A stretch of 64,000 nt of DNA, from contig NC_041012.1 in NCBI RefSeq assembly GCF_004193775.1, positions 13,413,223-13,477,222 on the forward strand, read 5' to 3'. Positions within the stretch are counted from its first letter, which is position 1. Each line of letters opens with the position of its first letter. Made by a program: the position numbers and the translations under genes. This DNA is from Glycine soja (lineage: Eukaryota > Streptophyta > Magnoliopsida > Fabales > Fabaceae). The notes under the pieces are model-generated. The model ran no database searches, was not told the DNA's origin, and saw only the letters and a list, made by a program, of their open reading frames with translations. Positions 25,798 through 36,251 of this stretch are shown here, piece by piece.

Positions 25798-27869
25798 CTG
25801 ATAAAGTCATAAACAAGAGCATATAAGCATTAAAATTGCATTATTAGGTGACTGAATAAGGCACCCAAATCATCTTATAATTACTTGATAAAACATACAT
25901 AGGTAAGCAGGGATATTATACAGATTCTAAGACAACTACAACTTGAAAAATGAACTAGCAATAAGAATATAAAAGGAAGGCATGTGCACAAGCTTCCATC
26001 ATTAAGGGGTGCAGAGAGGGTCAAAATGTATTATTTTTAGTTAATATATTCCTTTCTAGAATGTTTTAGAAAATAAGTAATCCAGTTTCTCTAATAATAA
26101 GTTATGTCATGATTGTATTTAAGCCAATTAATGCTAAATAACAAATAGACAAGCATTTCATTTGGAAAGCATTCTCCAATAGCTATACTTTTTAAGGAAT
26201 AAAGGTTTAATTGAAGAATCCATACATGAACATTCCTTGATTAAATTTGACTGAATCCATCTTCACTCGAACATAACCCAATTCCCTACCAGCTCTAGGA
26301 GCAATTGTGACCAACATCAAAGCAATAAAAAGCCAAAACGTTACATTTCTTGTCAGTAACAGTCATATAACGAATATTCATAGAAAAAACCTAAAGGTAA
26401 ACTTCTTGAATTGCATGAATTTTAATGTCTACTCTAGAGCATTGAGGAGGCATTTAGATAACCAGACAAGAGGACAACCTTGAATTTTGCAATCCATTGT
26501 TCTTAGACACATCTATATTCCATTCAATTTAACAATCAATTGTGTTTTAGCTACATATTCTTTACAGCATTGCATTTATGATGTTATATTTCTAGCTTCA
26601 AATATCATCCATATGTACCAAATTATATGATTCAAACACAAATGGCATGGCACAATATAATATTTACATAAATAGGAATAGAAAAGGCAGGAAAGACAAT
26701 TATTTTTAAGAAGTATTGCAAGCAGAATCTTGTTTGTCTCCTTTCCCCCTCAACTTGGTTTTTTTCAAATTGACTTCAAGCTTAGTTATATTTTGTATTT
26801 TGGCTCATTTTTGGCATCTAATATGTTTAGAAATAATTAGCAAGAAATATTGCATGCAGGTGGGATTTGCAAATGACAACATTCACAAGAACTATTCAAG
26901 AGAAAAATATTTTTAGGGTATTCTACAAATAATACAATTTAGTTGTAACATATTTCCTCATTTCAGACATGAGTGAAATAAGAATATCGCCAACCAGAAA
27001 ACAAAATGGATAATGTAAAGCCCATACAAGCTTTATATTTTTAAGATCAGGAAAGTTCACAGCCACAACAACCATTGCAACTTCATTTATAACTACTTGT
27101 TTCCTGGTCTCATTGCTTCTTTCCTTTCTATCTAGCATTCCTCTTTCTTTCATTTGTGCAGCTTGCAATAAGTCATTAGTAGTAATCTATAATAGTGAAA
27201 AGAAGAAATAAAGAGCTTTCAGCTACCATGTTACTGCAACTAGTAAATCCTTTTCTTATTACTTCCTCCTTTGATCTCTAGTAAGAAATACTTACAAGTG
27301 CCCCCTGAATCAAATCATATATCTTCATGACACACACACAGAAAAAACTCAGTTATAATAAACAACTTTAAGAAACTTATGCATTTATAGCTGTCTAATG
27401 TCCAGAGTGAATAACCTATCATAACACCATGGAAATATTTAGTACAAGGTCTAACCTATCATAATATAGTCAAGTACACCAGACGTAAAAACTTATAGAA
27501 ACAGAATAAAAAACATATTACAAATTATAAAATTTAATCCATCTACCAAAGAATAGGTAATAGAAAGAAGAAGTTCAAGGAAGTAGTTTAAATCCTCAAC
27601 AAATAGTTTTTGCACCTTCAAACATTAGTAGTTTTTAATGTTCAACCAAAATCACTGCAAGATCCTTACAAAATCTCTACAAATTTTAGGCTTTAAATTA
27701 GTTTTGAGACCAATCATCCTTCCCAACGTATGATTCTTCCTCCCGCAGCTTCTATCTGAGCCCGCTCATCCTCTCTATTAACAGGAAATCAAGTTTCCTC
27801 TATCAGACATCTTCAACTTCTACTATAAATTCACCAAAAATACTATAAAAGTAGAATGAAATGCCTTAC
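25798..27869. other. CACTA interior with unidentified exon-like pieces
   Basis: Two minus-strand segments have normal protein composition without stops. About 26220-26315 includes APRAGRELGYVRVKMDSVKF. About 27015-27168 includes KERGMLDRKERSNETRKQ and NEVAMVVVAVNFPDLKNI, followed by a possible 'gtatgg' donor. I cannot name the family or families. They may be further captured host exons. The rest is AT-rich intron-like sequence. Confidence 0.35.
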
Positions 27870-27972
27870 TTTGTGGTCAAAAGATAATGGCATGGCATCT
27901 TTTCCATGATATAAGACAGTTCTTGAATCCCCAATAATAGGAATGGAGTGTTTGCTCTCACAGATCCTAAAT
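27870..27972 (-). pseudogene. Captured exon of a PP2C protein phosphatase
   Basis: The minus-strand exon is bounded by a 'ttgcag' acceptor and a 'gtaagg' donor and includes IPIIGDSRTVLYHGKDAMPL followed by SFDHK. This is the PP2C family block usually seen as xNxGDSRAVLxRxGxAxxLSxDHKP, of the type found in the clade A (ABI1/HAB1-like) phosphatases that restrain abscisic acid signalling. Only this exon is visible; the metal-binding DG and later D residues are not present. It is a fragment within the CACTA element, same strand as the kinase and BCAT pieces. Confidence 0.7.
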
Positions 27973-28065
27973 CTGCAATAAGCTAGGTGTTTTCTAATCA
28001 CCAATCTTAAAAGAATAGAGTTACAGAACAAATAGTTTAATAAAAGGAATCAAAAGTCAACTGTT

Positions 28066-28146
28066 GAGCTTAGCCCGACTAGTATCTCACCTGGTACTAT
28101 GAATATGTTATGTATGTGGTGGGGGTTTGATCCCCTGCATCTCCAT
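28066..28146 (+). mobile_element. tRNA-derived SINE-like unit
   Basis: The sequence has an A-box-like 'tagcccgactag' (28071) and a B-box-like 'ggtttgatcccc' (28124) about 53 bp apart, the internal RNA polymerase III promoter layout of a tRNA. A full cloverleaf does not form clearly, so a SINE head is more likely than a tRNA gene. The tail and target duplications were not resolved. Confidence 0.5.
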
Positions 28147-28453
28147 AAGGTTCAATAGGATCTCCCCAGAACCAAAAAATCTGAAGCATCATAAGTGAAG
28201 TGCCATAAAACCAAAAGCAAAGATACAATTCTTGAAAACCTCAAAACTAATGATGGAGCATTGTTAAGCTAAGAAGATTTTCAACTAAAAATATGCGTGG
28301 TCATATGATATGTTTTGGTAGACCAAGCCCTAACAGTACAAATTTCTAACCTTAGAACAACATGAGATTTAAGGAACATTGTATTACAAATACTTCAAGT
28401 AAAAGCCTGGTCAAGAAATAAAACAACACACCCATTCTAACTGACACGGATTT

Positions 28454-29648
28454 GGACGTTGAAATTCAAATTCAAATGTGAAGAGTCACATCCTTTCACA
28501 AAAAAGTTTTGTGTAATCGATTACACTGATTTGGTAATCGATTACCAGTGATAGTTTCTGAACAAATCAAAAGTTGTAACTCTTCAAATAGTTTTTGACT
28601 TTTTCAAATTGGTTTTAAGTTTTTCTAAAATTCATAACTCTTCTAATGGTTCTCTTGATCAGACATGAAGAGTCTATAAAAGCAAGGCTTTGTTTTACAT
28701 TCCATTCATTCATTCAATCAATCATTCTACACATCTATCTTTTCCAATTCATTCTTTACACAAGAAATTTTTCAACATTGATTTCTGAGTCTCTTTGAAC
28801 TTCTTCTTCTTCCTTGTGCCAAAAGCTTTCCAAAAGTTTTATGGTTTTCTAAACCTTGAAAACTTGTGCTATTTATTCTTTTCATCTCTTCTCCCTTTGC
28901 CAAAAAGAATTCGCCAAGGACTAACCGCCTGAATTCTTTTTGTGTCTCTCTTCTCCCTTTTCCAAAAGAACAAAGGACTAACCGCTTGAATTCTTTTGTG
29001 TCTCCCTTTTCCTTTGTCAAAGAATTCAAAACGACACAGTCTGAGAATTCTTTTGATTCTTCCCTTTCCCGTATACAAAAGATTTCAAAGGACTAACCAC
29101 CTGAGAATTCTTTTGTATCCCCATTCACAAAGTTTCAAAGGTTTAACCGCCTGAGAACTTTGTCTTAACACATTGGAGGGTACATCCTTTGTGGTACAAG
29201 TAGAGGGTTCATCTACTTGGGTTTGACTGAGAACAACAAAGGGTACACCTTTTGTGGATCAGTTCAAGTGGAGGGTATATCCACTAGGTTGTTCAAAGAT
29301 AACAAGGGAGGGTACATCCCTTGTGGATCTTTGCTTGTAAAAGGATTTTTACAAGGTTGAAAAGAAATCTCAAGGACCGCAGGTCGCTTAGGGACTGGAT
29401 GTAGGCACGGGTTGTTGCCGAACCAGTATAAAACTCTTGTGTATTTGTCTCCTTTTTCCCTACTCTTTTAATTTCCATTGTGCACTTAAATTCTTACTTT
29501 TACTTTTGGTTAAAGTTTCTTTTCTATTCTTTATTTTCTTAACAACATAGTAAAAGCCTAAGAAGGGTCATTTTTTAATTAGTGAAGGTCTAGTAATAAT
29601 TAATTCAACCCCCCCTTCTTAATTATTCTGAGGCCACTCGATCAAACA
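28454..29648 (+). repeat. 5' LTR of the Sirevirus-type element (truncated)
   Basis: Matches 33638-34831. It contains one GTAATCGATTAC pair (28513/28534), a TATA box 'tataaaag' at 28675, and four to five loose tandem units built on 'aaggactaaccgcctgaatt' at 28.9-29.15 kb. Next comes a series of 'gagggtacatcc...gtgg' stem-loops at 29.17-29.34 kb and the U5 'gactggatgtaggcacggg' motif. Short open frames inside it (for example 28866-29096) are by-products of these repeats. The LTR ends CA at 29648. Confidence 0.88.
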
Positions 29649-29650
29649 AG

Positions 29651-29662
29651 TGGTATCAGAGC
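29651..29662 (+). other. Primer-binding site (initiator Met tRNA)
   Basis: TGGTATCAGAGC, complementary to the 3' end of plant tRNA-iMet, lies two bases after the LTR end. This is the standard primer site for Copia reverse transcription. Confidence 0.92.
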
Positions 29663-29698
29663 AGGTATCCTGTAGAAAGTTTAACCACTTCAAGATTC

Positions 29699-30791
29699 AT
29701 GACCTCTTCAAATCCTTTGTTTCCTGAAGGAAATTCCATACATAGACCACCCATTTTCAATGGTGAGGGTTACCATTATTGGAAAACCCGTATGCAGATT
29801 TTTATTGAAGCCATAGATCGAAATATTTGGGAAGCAATAGAAATAGGACCACACATACCCACTGTAGTAGATGTAAGCACAATCACTAAAACCCAAAAAC
29901 CTAGAGATAAGTGGACAGAAGAAGATAGGAGAAGAATCCAGTATGACCTCAAAGCCCAAAACATTATTACTTCAGCCCTAGGAATAGATGAGTATTTTAG
30001 AGTGTCAAATTGTACAAATGCCAAGGGGATGTGGGATACTCTCCAATTAACACATGAAGGAACCACTGATGTAAAAAGGTCTAGAATCAATACCCTTACC
30101 CATGAATATGAATTATTTAGGATGAACCCTAATGAAAATATTCATAGTTTGCAGAAAAGATTTACACATATAGTAAACCACCTTGCCTCTCTAGGAAAAA
30201 TATTTCCTAATGAAGATTTGATTAATAAAGTTTTAAGATGTTTAAGTAGGGAATGGCAGCCCAAGGTAACTGCTATTTCTGAAAGTAAAGATCTCTCTTC
30301 CATGTCTCTTGCTACATTATTTGGTAAATTGTAGGAACACGAGATGGAACTCCAACGCCTTAATCAAAATGAAGAAAATGACAAAAAAAAATAGAATTAT
30401 AGCCCTTAAAGCTTCACCATCAATGCAAGAAGAAAACGAAGAAGAAGATTCAGATGATGAAGAAGATTTTTCTTTCTTTGTGAAGAAATTTCATAAATTT
30501 ATCAAGAAAAGAAGAATTGACAGGCATCAAAACTTCAACAATGGAAGAAAATCACAAGAAGATTCTCAAGTCCTTAGATGTTACAAATGCAACCAAATTG
30601 GTCACATCAAGGCCAATTGTCCTTCAAATGAAGAGTGGCCCGAGAAAAGCGAAAAGAAAAGGTTTGATGAAAGAAGGACTAAGAAAGCCTACATTGCATG
30701 GGATGACAATGATTCATCTGATGGTTCAGAAAAGGAGATTAATCTTCTAACCAAGGATTATGAAAGTGATGAGAACATCTCTCAAGAATGA
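29699..30791 (+). pseudogene. Gag of the Sirevirus-type element, broken
   Basis: The first part (29699-30334, 211 codons) has the Copia gag pattern: RPPIFNGEGYHYWKTRMQIF near residue 17, a W-containing central region, and a SLATLFGKL end. A TAG at 30332 stops it. A run of A bases near 30380 then shifts the frame, and the second part (to 30791) has an acidic stretch followed by a CCHC zinc knuckle CYKCNQIGHIKANC (CX2CX4HX4C) and a Lys/Asp-rich tail. Gag forms the virus-like particle and the knuckle binds the RNA. In Copia elements gag and pol form one polyprotein; here the frame ends before any protease. At least two lesions make it non-functional. Confidence 0.88.
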
Positions 30792-31565
30792 AAAACAAGG
30801 AGAAAAAGTATGATCCTCATCTTTGAAGATCTAGACACTTTAATCATGAAAAAGGTAATATCAAAACAAGTTCTCTTATTAAAATTTCTCATAAGTTGAA
30901 ATTTTTCTTCAATCAGTTTCATTATGATGACTAACAATTTTTTATGTGTTTGTTTTGATTGTTTGAAATTATGAATATGTGTTCTTGATTGAGTTTATCC
31001 TCTAAGCATGAAACTTTCATTAAAATATTTCAATAATATCTATAGTTAATATTCTTCATACTTATGTTTGATTGCTTTGATATAATTGATTATCTACATG
31101 TTTCAATGGTTTTGCATAATATGATATGTGAATTACTTGATTGAGAATTACTCATAAAGTATTTTTAATATATTTTTTTCTTTAAAAAGTATCTTGATAA
31201 TCACTCAAAATTTCTTTTCTCCTAGAATGTCTATTGGTTTTTGTTTTCTGGCTAAAATAACCTCTGGTAATCGATTACCATAATAGTGTAATCGATTACA
31301 AGCAGTTATTTCTGGCTATGTTGCTCTCTAGTAATCGATTACCATATTTGTGTAATCGATTATAACGCGTCCTTGCACCTATATATTCAAATTTCAAATT
31401 CTGAAACCTACAACTCTTCTCTCTCTCGAAAACCCTCGCCCCCAAATCTTTGTCCAACCATATCTCACTTATTTCTTGTCCAAATCACTCCCCACAATTT
31501 CCACACTTCATCTTTTTTCATTCTTTTTCATTTGAACCGATTGAAATTTTGAAAAATCTCTTCAA
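30792..31565 (+). other. Noncoding gap replacing pol, with a promoter-like module
   Basis: AT-rich sequence with no protease, integrase or RT homology. At 31267-31363 it carries two GTAATCGATTAC pairs, each with 21-bp period, then 'ctatatatt' at 31379 and a CT-rich leader before the ATG at 31566. It looks like a promoter and 5' leader for the next frame. Confidence 0.6.
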
Positions 31566-32672
31566 ATGGCGGAACCATCAAAGAAGCGAAATGGCACTTC
31601 AAGTCGGAGTCAACGGCATTCCGGGTCACAGGAAACACCAATTCCTTCATCCATTCCTTCTGGATCATTGTTTTCATCTGAGGAACAGCGGATACGGTAC
31701 ACAAACCTCTTTTCCTCTCGTTCCATTATAGACCCAAAATTCATAGATATGGATTTATTTTCAAATGAGAGTTTTGAATGCTTTCAAGCATTTGAAAACT
31801 CCAATCTTATTCCATTCACGTCTCTAAAATTGCCTGTTTATTCTGATCTTGTCAAAGCCTTCTATTCAAACTTAGAAATCCAAGAAGGCACCCTAATGTC
31901 TGAGGTTTATGGGATTAAGATGGTCATTGACCAGTCCCTATTCTATGATTTAACCAAATTGCCAAGTGAAGGTGTACCATTTGAAGGTGCACTGATTGAC
32001 GATTGGAAGTTTGATTTTTCTGTGCATGATGCCCGCCGGTTGGTTTGCACCAACCAAGCGGATATGACCGGAAGGCTTCTTGCCGGTTCATTGGCTTTTG
32101 AAAGCCGCATCCTTCATTATTTAATTGTTCGCATCTTGCTTCTGAGATCTTCAAACCTTGCACAGGTTTCTGAAGAAGATCTCATTTTTATGTGGGCCTT
32201 TCATAAAGGTTTACAAATTGATTGGGCACATCTTATTAGATATCGCATGCATAAGGCATTGCGATTGAATGCTCCTTTGCCTTACCCTCATCTAGTCACC
32301 CTTTTCCTTCAACACTTCAACATCCCTCTTGATTCTGAACCATATGTTCCAATCAAGAGATCCTTCCTTATAGGCGCTTCAGTCATAGCATCCTTTGGTT
32401 ATCAAAAAGAGCATGATGGCTCTTGAGTGAAGAACGGTGCTCAACATGTTGGTGAAGAAGGACATGATGGAGAAGATTCATCTCTTCTTTCAAAGATTTT
32501 GGACAGGCTTGATGGCCTTCAAACATTTGTTGGTGAAAGGTTTGACAATTTGGAATTACAATTAGATATGTGCTTCAATGGGATGGAGTCAAGAATCACT
32601 AAGGTTGAAGAAGATGTGTCTTACATTCGTTCAAGATTTGATCTACCACCACCGCCGCCACCATCATCTTAG
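31566..32672 (+). pseudogene. Env-like / 'putative plant transposon protein' ORF, one internal stop
   Basis: A long frame after the missing pol region: 286 codons to a TGA at 32424, then 82 more codons in the same frame to 32672, about 369 positions in all. The central part (LKLPVYSDLVKAFYSNLEI, then a GLPSEG-like KLPSEGVPFEG) resembles the plant-specific domain annotated as putative plant transposon protein, found in the third ORF of Sireviruses (called env-like in SIRE1). The C-terminal part is predicted coiled coil (ILDRLDGLQTF onward) and ends with a run of prolines. No clear signal peptide or hydrophobic transmembrane helix is visible, so an envelope role is doubtful. The single stop makes the copy defective; no function is proven for the family. 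Confidence 0.65.
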
Positions 32673-32940
32673 TTTTATATTATTTTAATATTATTAGTAC
32701 TTTGATTTTCAGCCGTGTATTTGGCTATATTATGATGATATTTGAACAATTTACTATTTCTTTATTTGCATGGTATGTTTGAACAAATATTAGTTATGTT
32801 ATGTGGATTTTATATTTGATCTATTCATGGTTCTTGCTTCATAATTTGGTTTATATTTTTCAATGAATGATTGTGTGGATGCTTAGTTGTATTTGTATGA
32901 TTTGAAACTTGTTATGCACTTTGGCTTTTTGTTGATGCCA

Positions 32941-33130
32941 AAGGGGGAGAGAAATAATCATAAATCAAGAAATCATATGAGTAATCAACTTAATTTTAAG
33001 AGAAGCATAAATTCAAAAACAAAGGGGGAGAATGGAAATCTATGAGAGTGATCGACTAGGAAAAAGTGTGTGTGTGTGTGTGTGTGTGTTTCTTGATTTC
33101 AGAAGTTGTCATCATAAAAAAGGGGGAGAT
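32941..33130 (+). other. Three polypurine tracts before the 3' LTR
   Basis: AAAGGGGGAGA-type tracts occur at about 32939-32951, 33020-33031 and 33116-33130; only the last abuts the 3' LTR. Multiple tracts upstream of the 3' LTR are a known Sirevirus trait. A (GT)n run (33066-33088) lies between the second and third. Confidence 0.85.
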
Positions 33131-34831
33131 TGTAGAACCAAGCTTCATGATGAATCAAGATTGATTCAAAGAAGTTTTGATGATAACAAAGGTGATGCCA
33201 AAAAGCTCAAATATCAAGAACAACTTCATGATAACAAAGATGATGATCTCAAGAATCAAAGAATGAGTTCAAGATGTTCAAGATTGAATCAAGAACATTT
33301 CAAGGTTCAAGAGGAAATTCGATTTCAAGATTCAAGAATCAAGATTCAAGGTTCAAGCTTCCAAGAATCAAGATCAAGATTCAAGACTCAAGAGAAGAAT
33401 TAATTAAGATAAGTATGAAAAAGTTTTTTCGAAAACTGAGTAGCACATGGATTTTTCTCAAAACATGTTTACAAAAGAGTTTTTACTCTCTAGTAATCGA
33501 TTACCAGATTGTAGTAATCGATTACCAGTAGAAAAATGGTTTTCAAAAAGCTTTCAACTGAATTTACAATGTTCCATTTGATTTCAAAAAGCTGTAATTG
33601 ATTACAATGTTTTGGTAATCGATTACCAGTGTGCTTGAACGTTGAAATTCAAATTCAAATGTGAAGAGTCACATCCTTTCACAAAAAAGCTTTGTGTAAT
33701 CGATTACACTGATTTGGTAATCGATTACCAGTGATAGTTTCTAAACAAATCAAAAGATGTAACTCTTCAAATAGTTTTTGACTTTTTCAAATTGGTTTTA
33801 AGTTTTTCTAAAAGTCATAACTCTTTTAATGGTTCTCTTGACCAGACATGAAGAGTCTATAAAAGCAAGGCTTTGTTTTACATTCCATTCATTCATTCAA
33901 TCAATCATTCTACACATCTATCTTTTCCAATTCATTCTTTACACAAGCAATTGTTCAACATTGATTTCTGAGTCTCTTTGAACTTCTTCTTCTTCCTTGT
34001 GCCAAAAGCTTTCCAAAAGTTTTATGGTTTTCTAAACCTTGAAAACTTGTGCTATTTATTCTTTTCATCTCTTCTCCCTTTGCCAAAAAGAATTCGCCAA
34101 GGACTAACCGCCTGAATTCTTTTTGTGTCTCTCTTCTCCCTTTTCCAAAAGAACAAAGGACTAACTGCCTGAATTCTGTTGTGTCTCCCTTCTTCCTTGT
34201 CAAAGAATTCAAAATGACACAGTCTGAGAATTCTTTTGATTCTTCCCTTTCCCATATACAAAAGATTTCAAAGGACTAACTGCCTGAGAATTCTTTTGTA
34301 TCCCCATTCACAAAGTTTCAAAGGTTTAACCGCCTGAGAACTTTGTCTTAACACATTGGAGGGTACATCCTTTGTGGTACAAGTAGAGGGTTCATCTACT
34401 TGGGTTTGACTGAGAACAACAAAGGGTACACCTTTTGTGGATCAGTTCAAGTGGAGGGTATATCCACTAGGTTGTTCAAAGATAACAAGGGAGGGTACAT
34501 CCCTTGTGGATCTTTGCTTGTAAAAGGATTTTTACAAGGTTGAAAAGAAATCTCAAGGACCGCAGGTCGCTTGGGGATTGGATGTAGGCACGGGTTACTG
34601 CCGAACCAGTATAAAACTCTTGTGTGTTTGTCTCCTTCTTCCCTACTCTTTTAATTTCCGTTGTGCACTTTAATTCCTGCTTTTACTTTTGGTTAAAGTT
34701 TCTTTTCTATTCTTTATTTTCTTAACAACATAGTAAAAGCCTAAGAAGGGTAATTTTTTAATTAGTATAGGTCTAGTAATAATTAATTCAACCCCTCCTT
34801 CTTAATTATTCTGAGGCCACTCGATCAAACA
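33131..34831 (+). repeat. 3' LTR of the Sirevirus-type element (complete)
   Basis: Runs from TG at 33131, directly after the polypurine tract, to CA at 34831 (1701 bp). The first ~500 bp, absent from the 5' LTR, is rich in 'caagaatcaagattcaag'-like repeats and carries GTAATCGATTAC pairs at 33493/33514 and 33594/33615 (one member is GTAATTGATTAC). A third pair is at 33696/33717, so the pairs are 101-102 bp apart. The TATA box 'tataaaag' is at 33858. The remainder matches the 5' LTR. Confidence 0.92.
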
Positions 34832-34881
34832 ACGTTGAGACGGGTCATGAATCGTAGCTCGACATTGAATCGCACGAGTGT

Positions 34882-35009
34882 GTGGCACGTGGGGCATGTG
34901 GCAACCTTGAGGAGCCACGTGTTGACACACCTATAGTGAAATGCGTGGCGCATGCAGTGAGCTTTCGACACCATTGGACATTGTGAAAGGTGTCCAAGCA
35001 GAGGACACA
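34882..35009 (-). pseudogene. Captured RING-H2 finger fragment, frameshifted
   Basis: On minus, SHCVLCLDTFHNVQWCRKL in one frame is followed, after a one-base shift, by HCMRHAFHYRCVNTWL and KVATCPTCH in another. Together they show the C-x2-C ... C-x-H-x2-H-x2-C ... C-P-x-C pattern of a RING-H2 (ATL-type) E3 ubiquitin ligase domain, with the usual W before the last Cys pair. The frameshift inside the finger makes it non-functional. A proline-rich frame upstream (35030-35149, minus) may be the protein's N-terminal part. It lies between the Sirevirus 3' LTR and the right CACTA end, so it is another host fragment in that transposon. Confidence 0.7.
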
Positions 35010-35299
35010 ATGGGAGTTAGGTCAGTTTTCGGGTCCTTTGGCGACCCAAAAATGGGGTAGGTTGTTGATATCATGAGGGGGGGGACCTTTAGAGGAGGCG
35101 GGGGCAGTGGTAACGGAGGGGCAAAAGCAAAGGGGGTGGAAGGTGCCATTGAGGAGGAAGAGGTCGAGGAAGAGGAAGAAGAGAAAGGTAAACAGAAGCA
35201 TGATGATGGGCTTGAGGAAGAGGGAAAGGAGATTGGGGTTAGGTTTTGGTTGGAGAATACACAGAGCGTGAGAGAATAGAGAGAGATATTAGAAACAGT

Positions 35300-35483
35300 T
35301 GTAAACCTTCTAAGATGGTTTTGTAAAAATCGTCTTAGAATGATAGCCTTCTAAAATGATTTTTGCAAAATCATTGTAGAATGGTTGTATTTATTTACAA
35401 AATTGTCACCGCGTGATATTTTAAGACGATTCCGCATAACCGTATTAGAATGTGCATTGTAAAATATAGTTTTTTTAGTAAGG
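35300..35483. repeat. CACTA 3' sub-terminal repeats and terminus
   Basis: Copies of 'tctaagatggtt', 'cgtcttagaat', 'taagacgatt' and related motifs precede the A/T-rich terminus at 35483. They are more diverged than the 5' array. Confidence 0.75.
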
Positions 35484-35486
35484 CTA

Positions 35487-36220
35487 GATGGCTTTCTTTA
35501 AAGAATTAAAATTTTGCAAGAATTGGTTTTGAGCCTAAAGGATGAACTTCACAAAGAAGGCGATTATGGATGGAAAGGATCGAGATGAGCTCTTTCACAA
35601 AAGAGGAAGGCTTAAGAAACAACTAAGATTATGAAATGCTTTTATGTGTATGCTAAAATAGGGAATGAAAATGAAAGATTATGAATCCAAGATAAAGGAC
35701 AAAGAGAAAACACTAGTGCAAGGGGAAGCATTTAAACTTTGTTGTTTTGATTAAACTTTTGTTGACTTGCTATGAACAAAAATGTATCACCTTGACGTGA
35801 AAATTCATATTTTTATGCATGATTGATATTTTGATCACCTAGATCAAAATCTGTATTATATGCTTGGCTGGTACGATAATCCTATATATACGCTTTATTG
35901 TATATGCTCTGGTAATCTTATTGTCTTGCATATATGAGACTCTTCCTCTAATTTATATTGCTTTTATTTAATTGAATGATTGTATATATGATTTTGATAT
36001 GGTCTGATGTAGTAAATGATGTCTTTCTGACTCTTATAGTCCTTTATATTTAAAGAGATGATCTAATATCATATTTAATAACGTCATGCCTCTTAACAAA
36101 ATTACATGCTTGCTTTGAAACATCTTATAAAAACTTGTATATTCTTGTCATCATAAAAGAATGTAGAATTTTTAAATCGAATGACATTTATGTATCCCTC
36201 ACATGTTTTGCGTATATAAA

Positions 36221-36251
<31 letters not shown>

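Larger units (their letters stand above)
28454..34831 (+). mobile_element. Sirevirus-type Copia element lacking pol, inserted in the CACTA element
   Basis: Order: 5'-truncated LTR (28454-29648), iMet primer site (29651), broken gag (29699-30791), a 0.77-kb noncoding gap where pol should be, a long 3' (env-like) frame (31566-32672), three polypurine tracts (32941-33130), and a complete 3' LTR (33131-34831). The shared 1.19 kb of the LTRs differs at roughly 30 sites by eye (2.5-3 percent), which points to insertion within the last one or two million years at commonly used plant rates. The 5' LTR lacks its first ~507 bp, so no target duplication is visible. Protease, integrase, reverse transcriptase and RNase H are all absent, so the copy could only move with help. 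Confidence 0.88.

Noticed and set aside
28772..29096. Repeated Ser/Arg-rich frames in the Sirevirus LTR (also at 33955-34279).
   Set aside because: Both copies lie inside the LTRs and arise from the tandem 'aaggactaaccgcctgaatt' units; they have no start context or domain.
32939..33033. The first two polypurine tracts as separate LTR junctions of nested elements.
   Set aside because: No TG-starting LTR sequence follows either of them; only the third abuts an LTR.
35073..35279. Gly/Glu-rich plus frame as a small protein.
   Set aside because: It is antisense to the proline-rich/RING fragment, low-complexity, and lies inside the CACTA element.
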